Positions 8,653 to 15,461 of a stretch of DNA of 22,450 bases are shown piece by piece. This stretch comes from Pseudopedobacter sp043763845 (GTDB lineage: Bacteria; Bacteroidota; Bacteroidia; Sphingobacteriales; Sphingobacteriaceae): contig JAYULE010000001.1 of assembly GCA_043763845.1 (NCBI GenBank), forward strand, positions 1 through 22,450, given 5' to 3'. Under the pieces are notes generated by a model. The model did no database searches. It was not told the DNA's origin and saw nothing but the letters and a program-made list of their open reading frames with translations. The first letter of the stretch is position 1. Each line of letters opens with the position of its first letter. Position numbers and translations under genes: made by a program.

Positions 8653-9280
8653 ACCTTACGTAATTGGTGTTGCAGGTAGTAGTGGTAGTGGCAAAACAGT
8701 TTTTTTAAATTGCTTTCTAAAACATTTTAGTCAGCATCAAATTTGTTTAGTATCGCAGGACGATTATTACAAAAAACTTACTGTAGAAATGACCCCCGAT
8801 GAAAACAAGCACCACAACTTTGATTTACCCGATTGTATAGAAACTCAGCAGTTAGAAGATGATATTAACAACCTACTTGCCCACCAAACCGTTTATAAAC
8901 AAGAATATACGTTTAATAACCCCCTCGCTAAACCAAAAATTTTAGAAATTAAGCCCGCCCCTATTTTAATAATTGAGGGTTTGTTTATATACCATTACGC
9001 AAAAGTAAATCCCCTTTTCGATTACCGTATTTTTATTGATGCCCCCGAAGAAATAGCATTAGAGCGTAGGTTAAAACGTGATTTAGTAGAACGTGGTTAC
9101 TCGGCCGATGATGTGCATTACAAATGGAATAACCACGTTAAGCCATCGTACCAAAAATACCTTTTACCACATAAAGAAACTTGCCACCAAGTTATTATAA
9201 ACGCCACCAACCAAATAGATGTAATTTTGGAGTTAAGCAAAGAAATTTCGAGCCGTTTAAAAGTTGAGTTGGGAATTTAA
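8642..9280 (+). CDS. udk: Uridine kinase
   Basis: Phosphorylates uridine (and usually cytidine) in pyrimidine salvage, in the cytoplasm. 212 residues, the usual size. The Walker A motif GSSGSGKT is at residues 12-19, followed by the substrate loop SQDDYYK, then LIIEGLFIY (Walker B-like) and RRLKRDLVERG (lid). The frame opens at 8621, but the seven extra residues lie in the coding sequence of the previous gene. ATG 8642 gives the normal N-terminus and overlaps the LysM stop by 11 bases, suggesting coupled translation. A phosphoribulokinase-like relative is possible, but the motif set favours uridine kinase. Confidence 0.88.
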   Translation: MKNKPYVIGVAGSSGSGKTVFLNCFLKHFSQHQICLVSQDDYYKKLTVEMTPDENKHHNFDLPDCIETQQLEDDINNLLAHQTVYKQEYTFNNPLAKPKILEIKPAPILIIEGLFIYHYAKVNPLFDYRIFIDAPEEIALERRLKRDLVERGYSADDVHYKWNNHVKPSYQKYLLPHKETCHQVIINATNQIDVILELSKEISSRLKVELGI

Positions 9281-9328
9281 TTCTTTTTTTCTTAAAAATC
9301 CCCACTTTTTACTAAAACTTTCTACTCT

Positions 9329-10150
9329 CTAAACCGCAACCGCAGCTTTAATATGCGGGTGTGGATTGTAGTTTTCTAAAGCAAAATCATCAATAGAAAA
9401 ACCAAAAATATCATTTACCAAAGGGTTAATTTTCATGTTTGGTAGGGGGTGCAATTCTCTGGTAAGCTGTAATTTTGCTTGGTCTAAATGGTTGTTATAC
9501 AAATGTGCGTCGCCAAGTGTGTGCACAAAATCGCCTAGGGCTAAATTGCAAACTTGAGCTACCATCATGGTTAATAATGCGTACGATGCAATATTAAACG
9601 GCACTCCTAAAAAAATATCGGCACTACGTTGGTACAATTGGCAGCTTAGTTTGCCTTGGGTTTCGCCCTTTGTAGTATCGGCTGGAGCCACATAAAACTG
9701 AAAAAAACTATGGCAAGGCGGCAAAGCCATATTTTCTATTTCGGCTACATTCCAAGCCGAAACTATTATTCGTCGAGAATCGGGATTGTTTTTTATTTGA
9801 TTAATCACCTGCGTAATTTGGTCTATATGTTTGCCATCGGGGGTAGGCCAACTGCGCCATTGCGAGCCATAAACAGGGCCAAGGTTACCATTTTCATCGG
9901 CCCACTCGTCCCAAATTTTTACTCCATTATCTTTTAAATATTTAATATTGGTATCGCCACTTAAAAACCAAATTAATTCGTGAATTATTGATTTTAGGTG
10001 CAATTTTTTGGTGGTGACTAACGGAAAACCATCGGCCAAGTTAAAGCGCATTTGGTAGCCGAAAACGCTAATAGTGCCTGTACCGGTGCGGTCGTGTTTT
10101 TGGACTCCGTTTTGCAAAACGTGTTGCATTAAATTATGGTATTGTATCAT
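9329..10150 (-). CDS. thyA: Thymidylate synthase (ThyA type)
   Basis: Makes dTMP from dUMP using methylene-tetrahydrofolate. 273 residues against 264 in E. coli. The catalytic Cys is at position 146 in LPPCHSFFQFYV, the same number as in E. coli. Also visible are the phosphate-binding DRTGTGT (20-26), TTKKLH (46-51), WDEWAD (80-85), the QRSAD Arg/Ser pair and FSIDDFALENYNPHP near the end. The extra residues fall mainly in a short loop after FQFYV (APADTTKGETQGK). It converges on udk and diverges from ispE; a dihydrofolate reductase gene, a frequent neighbour, is not in the window. Confidence 0.97.
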   Translation of the reverse strand: MIQYHNLMQHVLQNGVQKHDRTGTGTISVFGYQMRFNLADGFPLVTTKKLHLKSIIHELIWFLSGDTNIKYLKDNGVKIWDEWADENGNLGPVYGSQWRSWPTPDGKHIDQITQVINQIKNNPDSRRIIVSAWNVAEIENMALPPCHSFFQFYVAPADTTKGETQGKLSCQLYQRSADIFLGVPFNIASYALLTMMVAQVCNLALGDFVHTLGDAHLYNNHLDQAKLQLTRELHPLPNMKINPLVNDIFGFSIDDFALENYNPHPHIKAAVAV

Positions 10151-10181
10151 TTTTATTTTAAAGGTGCAAATTAATAAAATC

Positions 10182-10189
10182 TATATTTG
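10182..10189 (+). promoter_or_regulatory. Candidate -7 element for ispE
   Basis: TATATTTG matches TANNTTTG exactly. A TTTTA stretch lies about 21 bases upstream where a -33 box would be. Transcription would start near 10195, which rules out the frame's first start at 10192 and supports ATG 10225 as the ispE start. Confidence 0.45.
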
Positions 10190-10224
10190 CTTTGCATATT
10201 TTAATAAAACATTGTACTAAAAAA

Positions 10225-11031
10225 ATGATTTGTTTCCCTAATGCCAAAATAAATATAGGTTTAAATATTGTTTCTCGCAGAAGCGATGGTTACCACAACC
10301 TCGAAACCATTTTTTATCCGCTACAAATAAAAGATGCGCTAGAGGTTATTGAATCATCCGAGATGAGTTTCGAAACATCGGGAATTGAAATACCTGGCCA
10401 TGCAAACCAAAACTTGTGTTTAAAAGCGTATGATTTATTAAGAAAAGATTTTGATTTGCCCAATATTGCTATCCACTTACATAAAAATATACCCATTGGT
10501 GCAGGTTTAGGTGGTGGAAGTGCCAATGCAGCATTTTTTATAAAATTAATTAACGATAAATTTAGTTTGGATTTATCATTAGAAAAAATGCAAAATTATT
10601 GCCGTTTATTGGGTGCCGATTGTGCTTTTTTTATCGAAAATAAACCCCTATTTGCTTACGATAAAGGAGACGTTTTCAAACCCGTAAACTTAGATTTATC
10701 GCCCTATTACTTAGCATTAGTTATGCCACCTGTACATGTTAGCACTGCCGATGCTTATCGTGGGGTAGTACCAAAAATACCACAACAAAGTTTAGAAGAA
10801 TTAATAAAATTACCCATACAAAACTGGCAAGGTAAAATTGTTAACGATTTTGAGGCTCATATTTTTAAAGCACATCCACAAATTAGAAACGTAAAAGCCA
10901 GTTTAATTGATGCTGGAGCAGTTTTTTCTTTAATGAGCGGTAGCGGCGCATCGGTATTTGGCATATTTAATGCCAAACCCGATTTAAGCTTATTACAACA
11001 AGATGGTTGTTTGGTGTTTGAAGATTTGTAG
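10225..11031 (+). CDS. ispE: 4-diphosphocytidyl-2-C-methyl-D-erythritol kinase
   Basis: GHMP-family kinase of the non-mevalonate isoprenoid pathway, phosphorylating CDP-methylerythritol. From the chosen ATG it has 268 residues. Visible are the N-terminal FPNAKINIGL with the catalytic Lys, DGYHNLETIFYPL, the ATP-binding loop PIGAGLGGGSANAA (about 91-104), GADCAFFI with the catalytic Asp, and the C-terminal GHMP motif LMSGSGASVFGIF. The frame starts at 10192, but the 11 extra residues do not match the family and the -7 element lies just upstream, so 10225 was chosen. Its presence indicates that isoprenoids are made by the MEP route. Confidence 0.95.
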   Translation: MICFPNAKINIGLNIVSRRSDGYHNLETIFYPLQIKDALEVIESSEMSFETSGIEIPGHANQNLCLKAYDLLRKDFDLPNIAIHLHKNIPIGAGLGGGSANAAFFIKLINDKFSLDLSLEKMQNYCRLLGADCAFFIENKPLFAYDKGDVFKPVNLDLSPYYLALVMPPVHVSTADAYRGVVPKIPQQSLEELIKLPIQNWQGKIVNDFEAHIFKAHPQIRNVKASLIDAGAVFSLMSGSGASVFGIFNAKPDLSLLQQDGCLVFEDL

Positions 11032-11329
11032 AATAATTACTAAACTTTCGGAGCAATGTATCTCATATTTGAGGTATTTTAAATGTCTCTTTTCATTTTT
11101 AAACTTTTAATTGGATATGTGATTTAGACTTATTATTCTAAATCCTTAGAATTATGAGATCATTATTCGTGGCTATTATTATCATGCAGATAAAAAACAG
11201 TTTATGGCTTCACCATAATTTATTTGCCACGAATTCACGAATCGTGATGACGAAAATTTCCGAAAAGTCTATCTTTAATATAATATAGGCCTTATACCAA
11301 TTTTTTTTTGGTACTAAAAATCTGGATAA
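11032..11329. other. Gene-free spacer with small inverted repeats
   Basis: 298 bases with no gene recognised on either strand. It holds attctaa/ttagaat (11135-11152, loop atcc). attcgtggc (11165-11173) is complementary to gccacgaat (11226-11234) across 52 bases. A cacgaattcacgaatcgtg stretch (11229-11247) contains a direct repeat of cacgaat and the small palindrome cacga-a-tcgtg. Near 11296-11315 taccaa and ttggta flank a run of T. It may be a decayed mobile element or paired terminators; nothing fixes this. Confidence 0.5.
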
Positions 11330-12064
11330 TTACTCGTTTTCATTTATTTCTGCCATACGTGGTGCAGTAGTTTTAATGTTGGTATTTAAAAAATCCTCGG
11401 CTATTAAGCCATCTCGCATACGCACTATTCGGTGGGCGTGTTGGGCAATATCTTCTTCGTGGGTAACAATAATAATAGTATTTCCTTTAGCATGAATTTC
11501 TTCTATCAAAGCCATAATTTCTACTGATGTTTTGGTATCTAAATTACCCGTAGGCTCATCGGCCAAAACAATTGATGGGTTATTTATTAACGCTCTTGCA
11601 ATAGCTACTCGCTGTCGCTGTCCGCCCGAAAGTTCGTTAGGTTTATGGTGCTGGCGGTTAGCTAAACCTACGTTTTCTAATGCTTGGCTGGCTCTTTTGT
11701 TCCTATCGTTTTTGTTTACACCTGCATAAATTAAAGGTAATGCAACATTATCTAAAGCGGTACTACGTGGCAAAAGGTTAAAAGTTTGAAACACAAAACC
11801 TATTTCTTTATTGCGCACTTCGGCTAGTTGGCTATCCGTCATTTCGCTCACATTTATGCCATTTAAAACATATTGGCCTTGTGTTGGCGTATCTAAACAG
11901 CCCAAAATGTTCATTAAAGTAGATTTTCCTGAACCCGATGGCCCCATTAAAGCCACAAACTCGCCTTTGTTTATACTTAACGAAACCGATTTTAATGCAT
12001 AAATAGTTTCGGCACCAATTACGTATTTTCTACCTATATCTTTAATAGTTATTAATGGCTGCAT
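11330..12064 (-). CDS. ABC transporter ATP-binding protein, MacB/LolD type
   Basis: 244 residues, a complete ATPase: Walker A GPSGSGKST (41-49), Q-loop in VFQTFNLLPR (91-100), signature LSGGQ (145-149), Walker B IVLADEP (165-171) and the switch His in IIVTHE (198-203). The motifs GCLDTPTQGQYVLNG and PTGNLD are typical of the MacB/LolD/FtsE group, which powers lipoprotein release, peptide or macrolide export, or envelope remodelling with FtsX-like permeases. No permease gene is next to it: downstream lies a gene-free spacer and then ispE facing it. The transported substrate is therefore open, and the permease must be encoded elsewhere. Confidence 0.92.
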   Translation of the reverse strand: MQPLITIKDIGRKYVIGAETIYALKSVSLSINKGEFVALMGPSGSGKSTLMNILGCLDTPTQGQYVLNGINVSEMTDSQLAEVRNKEIGFVFQTFNLLPRSTALDNVALPLIYAGVNKNDRNKRASQALENVGLANRQHHKPNELSGGQRQRVAIARALINNPSIVLADEPTGNLDTKTSVEIMALIEEIHAKGNTIIIVTHEEDIAQHAHRIVRMRDGLIAEDFLNTNIKTTAPRMAEINENE

Positions 12065-12325
12065 TTGTTTTTTGTTAGATTTGACAATTAAAGGGTAGAT
12101 TTTGTTACAAATAATTTATATTAAATATTCTATTTTTTTTTTTAGAATTTTAAAATAAATGTGCTGTAACAAAAAAAATTAAAAAATTAATCAAATTTTT
12201 TGTCAATAGTATAAATCGAAATTTTTAATAAAATTTAAGTGGCATTGTATGTGCTTAAAATAAATACAATCCCTAAATAAATTCAAAATCGGTAAACAAT
12301 CGTAAAAAAAACTCGTTTAGTTGTT
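12065..12325. other. AT-rich divergent intergenic region
   Basis: 261 bases between two divergently read genes, so it should hold both promoters. It is very rich in A and T. A hairpin-like attcta/tagaat pair flanks a long T run near 12127-12149. No exact TANNTTTG box at a convincing distance was found for either gene. Confidence 0.5.
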
Positions 12326-13486
12326 ATGGAAAACTTTAAATATTACAATCCTACAAAAGTTATTTTTGGTAATGATGTTTTAGACCATTTATGTCCAGAA
12401 ATTACAGCATACGGCACAAAAGCATTGTTAATTATTGGCAAAAACTCAGTAAAAACAAGTGGCTTGTATGCCCGGGTGGTTTCGCTTATGAATATTTGTG
12501 GCATAAGCCATTTTACTTATGAAGGTATAAAAGCCAACCCTTTGTACCAAGATGCCGATGAAGCAGTTGCTTTAGCAAAAGCAAAAGAAGTAGACATGAT
12601 AATTGCAATTGGTGGCGGTTCGGTAATTGATACCGCCAAAGCCATTGCCATGGGATTTTATGTTAACCACTCGGTGTGGGATTTTTATTTGCAAAAAGCT
12701 GCAAAACCAACTCAAGCTTTGCCTTTATTTACCATTTTAACTTTGGCTGCAACAGGTACCGAAATGAACTCGGGAACGGTATTGCAAAACAACGAAACAG
12801 GTATGAAATTAGGTTATAGCGCACCCTGTTTGTTTCCTAAAGTATCTTTTTTAGACCCTAGTCTTACCTTAACTGTGCCACCAAACCAAACGGCTTATGG
12901 TGTTTCCGATTTAATTTCACACGCTTTAGAACAATTTTTTGGTAAAGGCGAATCGCCACTTAGCGATTTATACACAGCAGCTGTAATAAAATTAGCAGTA
13001 CAATATGGAGTACAGGCTATAGAAAACCCAACAAACTACGAAGCCCGAGAACAAATTATGTGGCTAGCTACCAATGCTTTAAACGGCACTTTAAAAGCAG
13101 GTAAAAACGCTGGCGATTGGGGTGTACACGATTACGAACATACGCTAAGTGTACTTTTTGATATTGCCCACGGTGCTGGCTTATCAATACTTTACCCAGC
13201 TTGGCTAAAACATCAACAACCTGGTATAAATTCTAAATTAGCATTTTTAGCAAAAGAGGTTTTTGGTGTTGATGATAGCGACCAAACCACAGCAGCTACC
13301 CTATTTATTGCAAAATTGGAACAATTTTTTAACCGAATTGGTACACCCACAAAACTTAACCAAGTAGATATTTTACCTTCAGAAAAAAGTAAAATTTTGG
13401 GCAACTTAAAATCTAATAAAGTAAATGGCTCGGTTTATAAACTTACCGAATTAGACTATGAAAGTATTTTGGAATTAATGTGGTAA
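12326..13486 (+). CDS. Iron-containing alcohol dehydrogenase, YqhD/BdhA type
   Basis: Group III metal-dependent dehydrogenase; relatives reduce aldehydes to alcohols with NADPH. 386 residues, full length. The coenzyme motif GGGSVID is at 96-102. The metal ligands expected in this fold are Asp195 and His199 in GVSDLISHALE, His268 in GDWGVHDYEH and His282 in AHGAG, with a further active-site His272. N-terminal FKYYNPTKVIFG and the LPLFTILTLAATGTEMN block match the YqhD/butanol-dehydrogenase branch. The substrate cannot be assigned; detoxifying reduction of short aldehydes is the likely role by family. A GC-rich repeat begins right after the stop. Confidence 0.9.
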   Translation: MENFKYYNPTKVIFGNDVLDHLCPEITAYGTKALLIIGKNSVKTSGLYARVVSLMNICGISHFTYEGIKANPLYQDADEAVALAKAKEVDMIIAIGGGSVIDTAKAIAMGFYVNHSVWDFYLQKAAKPTQALPLFTILTLAATGTEMNSGTVLQNNETGMKLGYSAPCLFPKVSFLDPSLTLTVPPNQTAYGVSDLISHALEQFFGKGESPLSDLYTAAVIKLAVQYGVQAIENPTNYEAREQIMWLATNALNGTLKAGKNAGDWGVHDYEHTLSVLFDIAHGAGLSILYPAWLKHQQPGINSKLAFLAKEVFGVDDSDQTTAATLFIAKLEQFFNRIGTPTKLNQVDILPSEKSKILGNLKSNKVNGSVYKLTELDYESILELMW

Positions 13487-13493
13487 AGGGAAA

Positions 13494-13763
13494 CCAACCT
13501 CGGGCTGCGGGCAACGAGCCTTGGGCTGCGGGCGACGGGCGACGGGCAACGAGCTGTGGGCAACGGGCAAAGGGCTGTGGGCAACTGGTTACTAGCCTTT
13601 TGGTTTTGGTAACTAAGTTGTAAGTTAATGGCTTGTTGCCCGAAGCTGGTTGCCCGAAAGCCTGTAGCTGTTTGCCCTAAGCTGGTTGCCCGAAAGCCCG
13701 TAGCTGTTTGCCCGATGCTGGTTGCCCGAAGCTGGATGCCCGTTGCCCGAAAGCCCGAAGCTT
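13494..13763. repeat. GC-rich, strand-mirrored minisatellite
   Basis: The left half (13494-13585) is built from gggcaac, gggcgac and gggctg units. The right half (13633-13763) is built from the complementary ttgcccg and agccc units, so the whole can fold into a long imperfect hairpin. The centre is a stem of caactggttac (13582-13592) with gtaactaagttg (13609-13620). The right half includes a 36-bp direct repeat at 13645-13680 and 13681-13716, identical at 33 of 36 positions, plus a partial third unit from 13717. GC content is far above both neighbours. No gene was seen in the 309 bases from 13487 to 13795. Confidence 0.9.
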
Positions 13764-13795
13764 TTTTAAATTAAATTTCTACTTTTGATACCATT

Positions 13796-14044
13796 ATGAG
13801 CAATAACGATATATTAAAAAAACTACGCGTAGCCTTACATTTGCGTAACGATGAAATTATTGAAATTTTAGGTTTAGTTGATTTTAGAATTACTGTTACC
13901 GAATTAGGTGCTTTATTTAGAGCCGATGATCACCCCAATTTTAAACCTTGCGGAGATCAAATTCTAAGAAATTTTTTAAATGGATTAATCATTTATAAAC
14001 GTGGTGTAAAACCCGATTTAAAAACTATTGACCAAACTAAGTAG
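13796..14044 (+). CDS. DUF1456 family protein, single repeat
   Basis: 82 residues. The N-terminus MSNNDILKKLRVALHLRNDEIIEI and the later LRNFLNGLIIYKRG fit DUF1456, the family of E. coli YehS, which carries two copies of an about 68-residue unit; only one is present here. The function is unknown; the helical form with a conserved NDILKKLR start suggests binding of a partner or nucleic acid, but that is a guess. A TACTTTTG box (13780-13787) lies only 8 bases before the ATG and would give an almost leaderless transcript, so the promoter may lie elsewhere. It is 32 bases upstream of pdxH and probably cotranscribed. Confidence 0.75.
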   Translation: MSNNDILKKLRVALHLRNDEIIEILGLVDFRITVTELGALFRADDHPNFKPCGDQILRNFLNGLIIYKRGVKPDLKTIDQTK

Positions 14045-14076
14045 CCACAAACTATCGGCCTAAGCCAAAAAAAATA

Positions 14077-14730
14077 ATGAGTGTAGATAAAATTACCGTT
14101 CAAAACCTACGATTAGATTATAAATCGGCATCGCTATTAGAAACTGATGTACACCAAAACCCCATTATACAATTTGATATATGGTTTAAACAGGCTTTAG
14201 ATGCCCAGGTTTTAGAACCAAATGCCATGACTTTAGCAACCGCCACCGCAGACTGTTTACCCCAAGCTCGCATTGTTTTATTAAAAGAGTTTGATGCCCA
14301 AGGTTTTGTTTTTTACAGTAATTACGATAGTCAAAAAGGCTTAACTTTGTTAGAAAACCCTTATGCTGCTTTGGTGTTTTTTTGGGGCGATTTAGAACGT
14401 CAAATACGAATTGAAGGTGTTGTAGAACGAGTTAGCGAGGCAGAATCGGAAGCGTATTTTAAAATTAGGCCAAGAGGCAGCCAATTAGGGGCTATAGTTT
14501 CGCCACAAAGTAAAGTAATTGCCAATAGAGATTTTTTAGAAGATAGGCTACATAAACTCGAAAAACAATATACCGATAAAGACATACCAAAACCCGAACA
14601 TTGGGGTGGTTTTAGGGTTATACCCAACAAAATTGAGTTCTGGCAAGGCCGCCGTAACCGCCTACACGATCGTATAGTTTACACCCACCAAAAAGACGAT
14701 AGCTGGAAAAAAGTTAGGTTAGCACCTTAA
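14077..14730 (+). CDS. pdxH: Pyridoxamine 5'-phosphate oxidase
   Basis: FMN enzyme that oxidises pyridoxine or pyridoxamine phosphate to pyridoxal phosphate in vitamin B6 synthesis and salvage. 217 residues, matching E. coli PdxH (218). Visible in order: LRLDYKSASLLE at the N-terminus, PNAMTLATA, ARIVLLKEFDAQGFVFYSNYDSQKG (FMN and phosphate contacts), FFWGDLERQIRIEG, RPRGSQLGAIVSPQS, WGGFRVIPNKIEFWQG and the C-terminal RLHDRI plus RLAP end. All conserved blocks are intact. Two bases separate its stop from that of the converging LutA-like gene. Confidence 0.96.
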   Translation: MSVDKITVQNLRLDYKSASLLETDVHQNPIIQFDIWFKQALDAQVLEPNAMTLATATADCLPQARIVLLKEFDAQGFVFYSNYDSQKGLTLLENPYAALVFFWGDLERQIRIEGVVERVSEAESEAYFKIRPRGSQLGAIVSPQSKVIANRDFLEDRLHKLEKQYTDKDIPKPEHWGGFRVIPNKIEFWQGRRNRLHDRIVYTHQKDDSWKKVRLAP

Positions 14731-14732
14731 TA

Positions 14733-15461
14733 TCAAATATTTGCCCAGCCTGTTGCCAAAACATCGGCAAGGTGAATAGTTTTTATGGGCAACTTGTAGT
14801 GGTTAATATAAGCTTGCAATTGTAATAGGCAACTGGCATCGGTTGATATAATATACTCGGCGTTTACTGCCAAAGCATTGTTAACTTTTTGTTGCGCCAT
14901 AGCGGCAGAAATGCCGTTAAATTTTACCGCAAAAGTACCTCCAAAACCACAGCAAACATCGTTATCTTGCATTTCTACCAGCTCTAAACCTAAAACTTTG
15001 TCTAATAATTGGCGGGGTTCGGCCTTAATTTTACACTCACGTAAAGCGCTGCAACTATCGTGGTAAACAGCTCGGGCATCCAACTCGGCACCAAAATAAT
15101 CTTTCTTTAAAACGTTTATTAAAAAATCGGATAACTCGTAAATATGGCTTTGTATATTTTTACATTTATTGTGGATGATGGTATTGGTAAACAAATCGTT
15201 ATACCCGCTTTTTACCATACCCGTACACGATGCCGATGGCGAAACGATGTAGTTTTGTTCGCTAAAATCGTTTAAAAATTTACTGCCTGTTTGTTTTGCC
15301 TCGTCCCAAAAACCAGCGTTATATGCGGGTTGCCCACAACAGGTTTGCTGAGGATTGTAAATGACTTTACAGCCTGCTTTTTCTAATATTTTTAAAGTAT
15401 TGGCCGCTGTTTCGGGATACAATTGATCAACAAAACAGGGTATAAATAATTCTACGTTCAT
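14733..15461 (-). CDS. LutA/YkgE-like Cys-rich Fe-S oxidoreductase subunit
   Basis: 242 residues with two CCG domains. The first contains CFVDQLYPE and QTCCGQPAYNAG (Cys41-Cys42); the second contains HDSCSALRE and DVCCGFGGTFAVKF. This is the LutA/YkgE architecture; LutA works with LutB and LutC to oxidise L-lactate, and related CCG subunits sit in glycolate oxidase and heterodisulfide reductase. No lutB or lutC is next to it, so lactate oxidation is a family-based suggestion only. Its ATG overlaps the upstream RAYT stop by four bases (ATGA), suggesting translational coupling within one transcript that begins at the UMF1-type transporter. Confidence 0.85.
   Translation of the reverse strand: MNVELFIPCFVDQLYPETAANTLKILEKAGCKVIYNPQQTCCGQPAYNAGFWDEAKQTGSKFLNDFSEQNYIVSPSASCTGMVKSGYNDLFTNTIIHNKCKNIQSHIYELSDFLINVLKKDYFGAELDARAVYHDSCSALRECKIKAEPRQLLDKVLGLELVEMQDNDVCCGFGGTFAVKFNGISAAMAQQKVNNALAVNAEYIISTDASCLLQLQAYINHYKLPIKTIHLADVLATGWANI

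Noticed and set aside
10192..10224. Earlier ispE start
   Set aside because: It lies 3 bases after an exact -7 element and adds residues not seen in the family.
13494..13763. GC-rich stretch as an integrated foreign gene or tRNA cluster
   Set aside because: It is made of simple repeat units with no cloverleaf and no coding frame of note.
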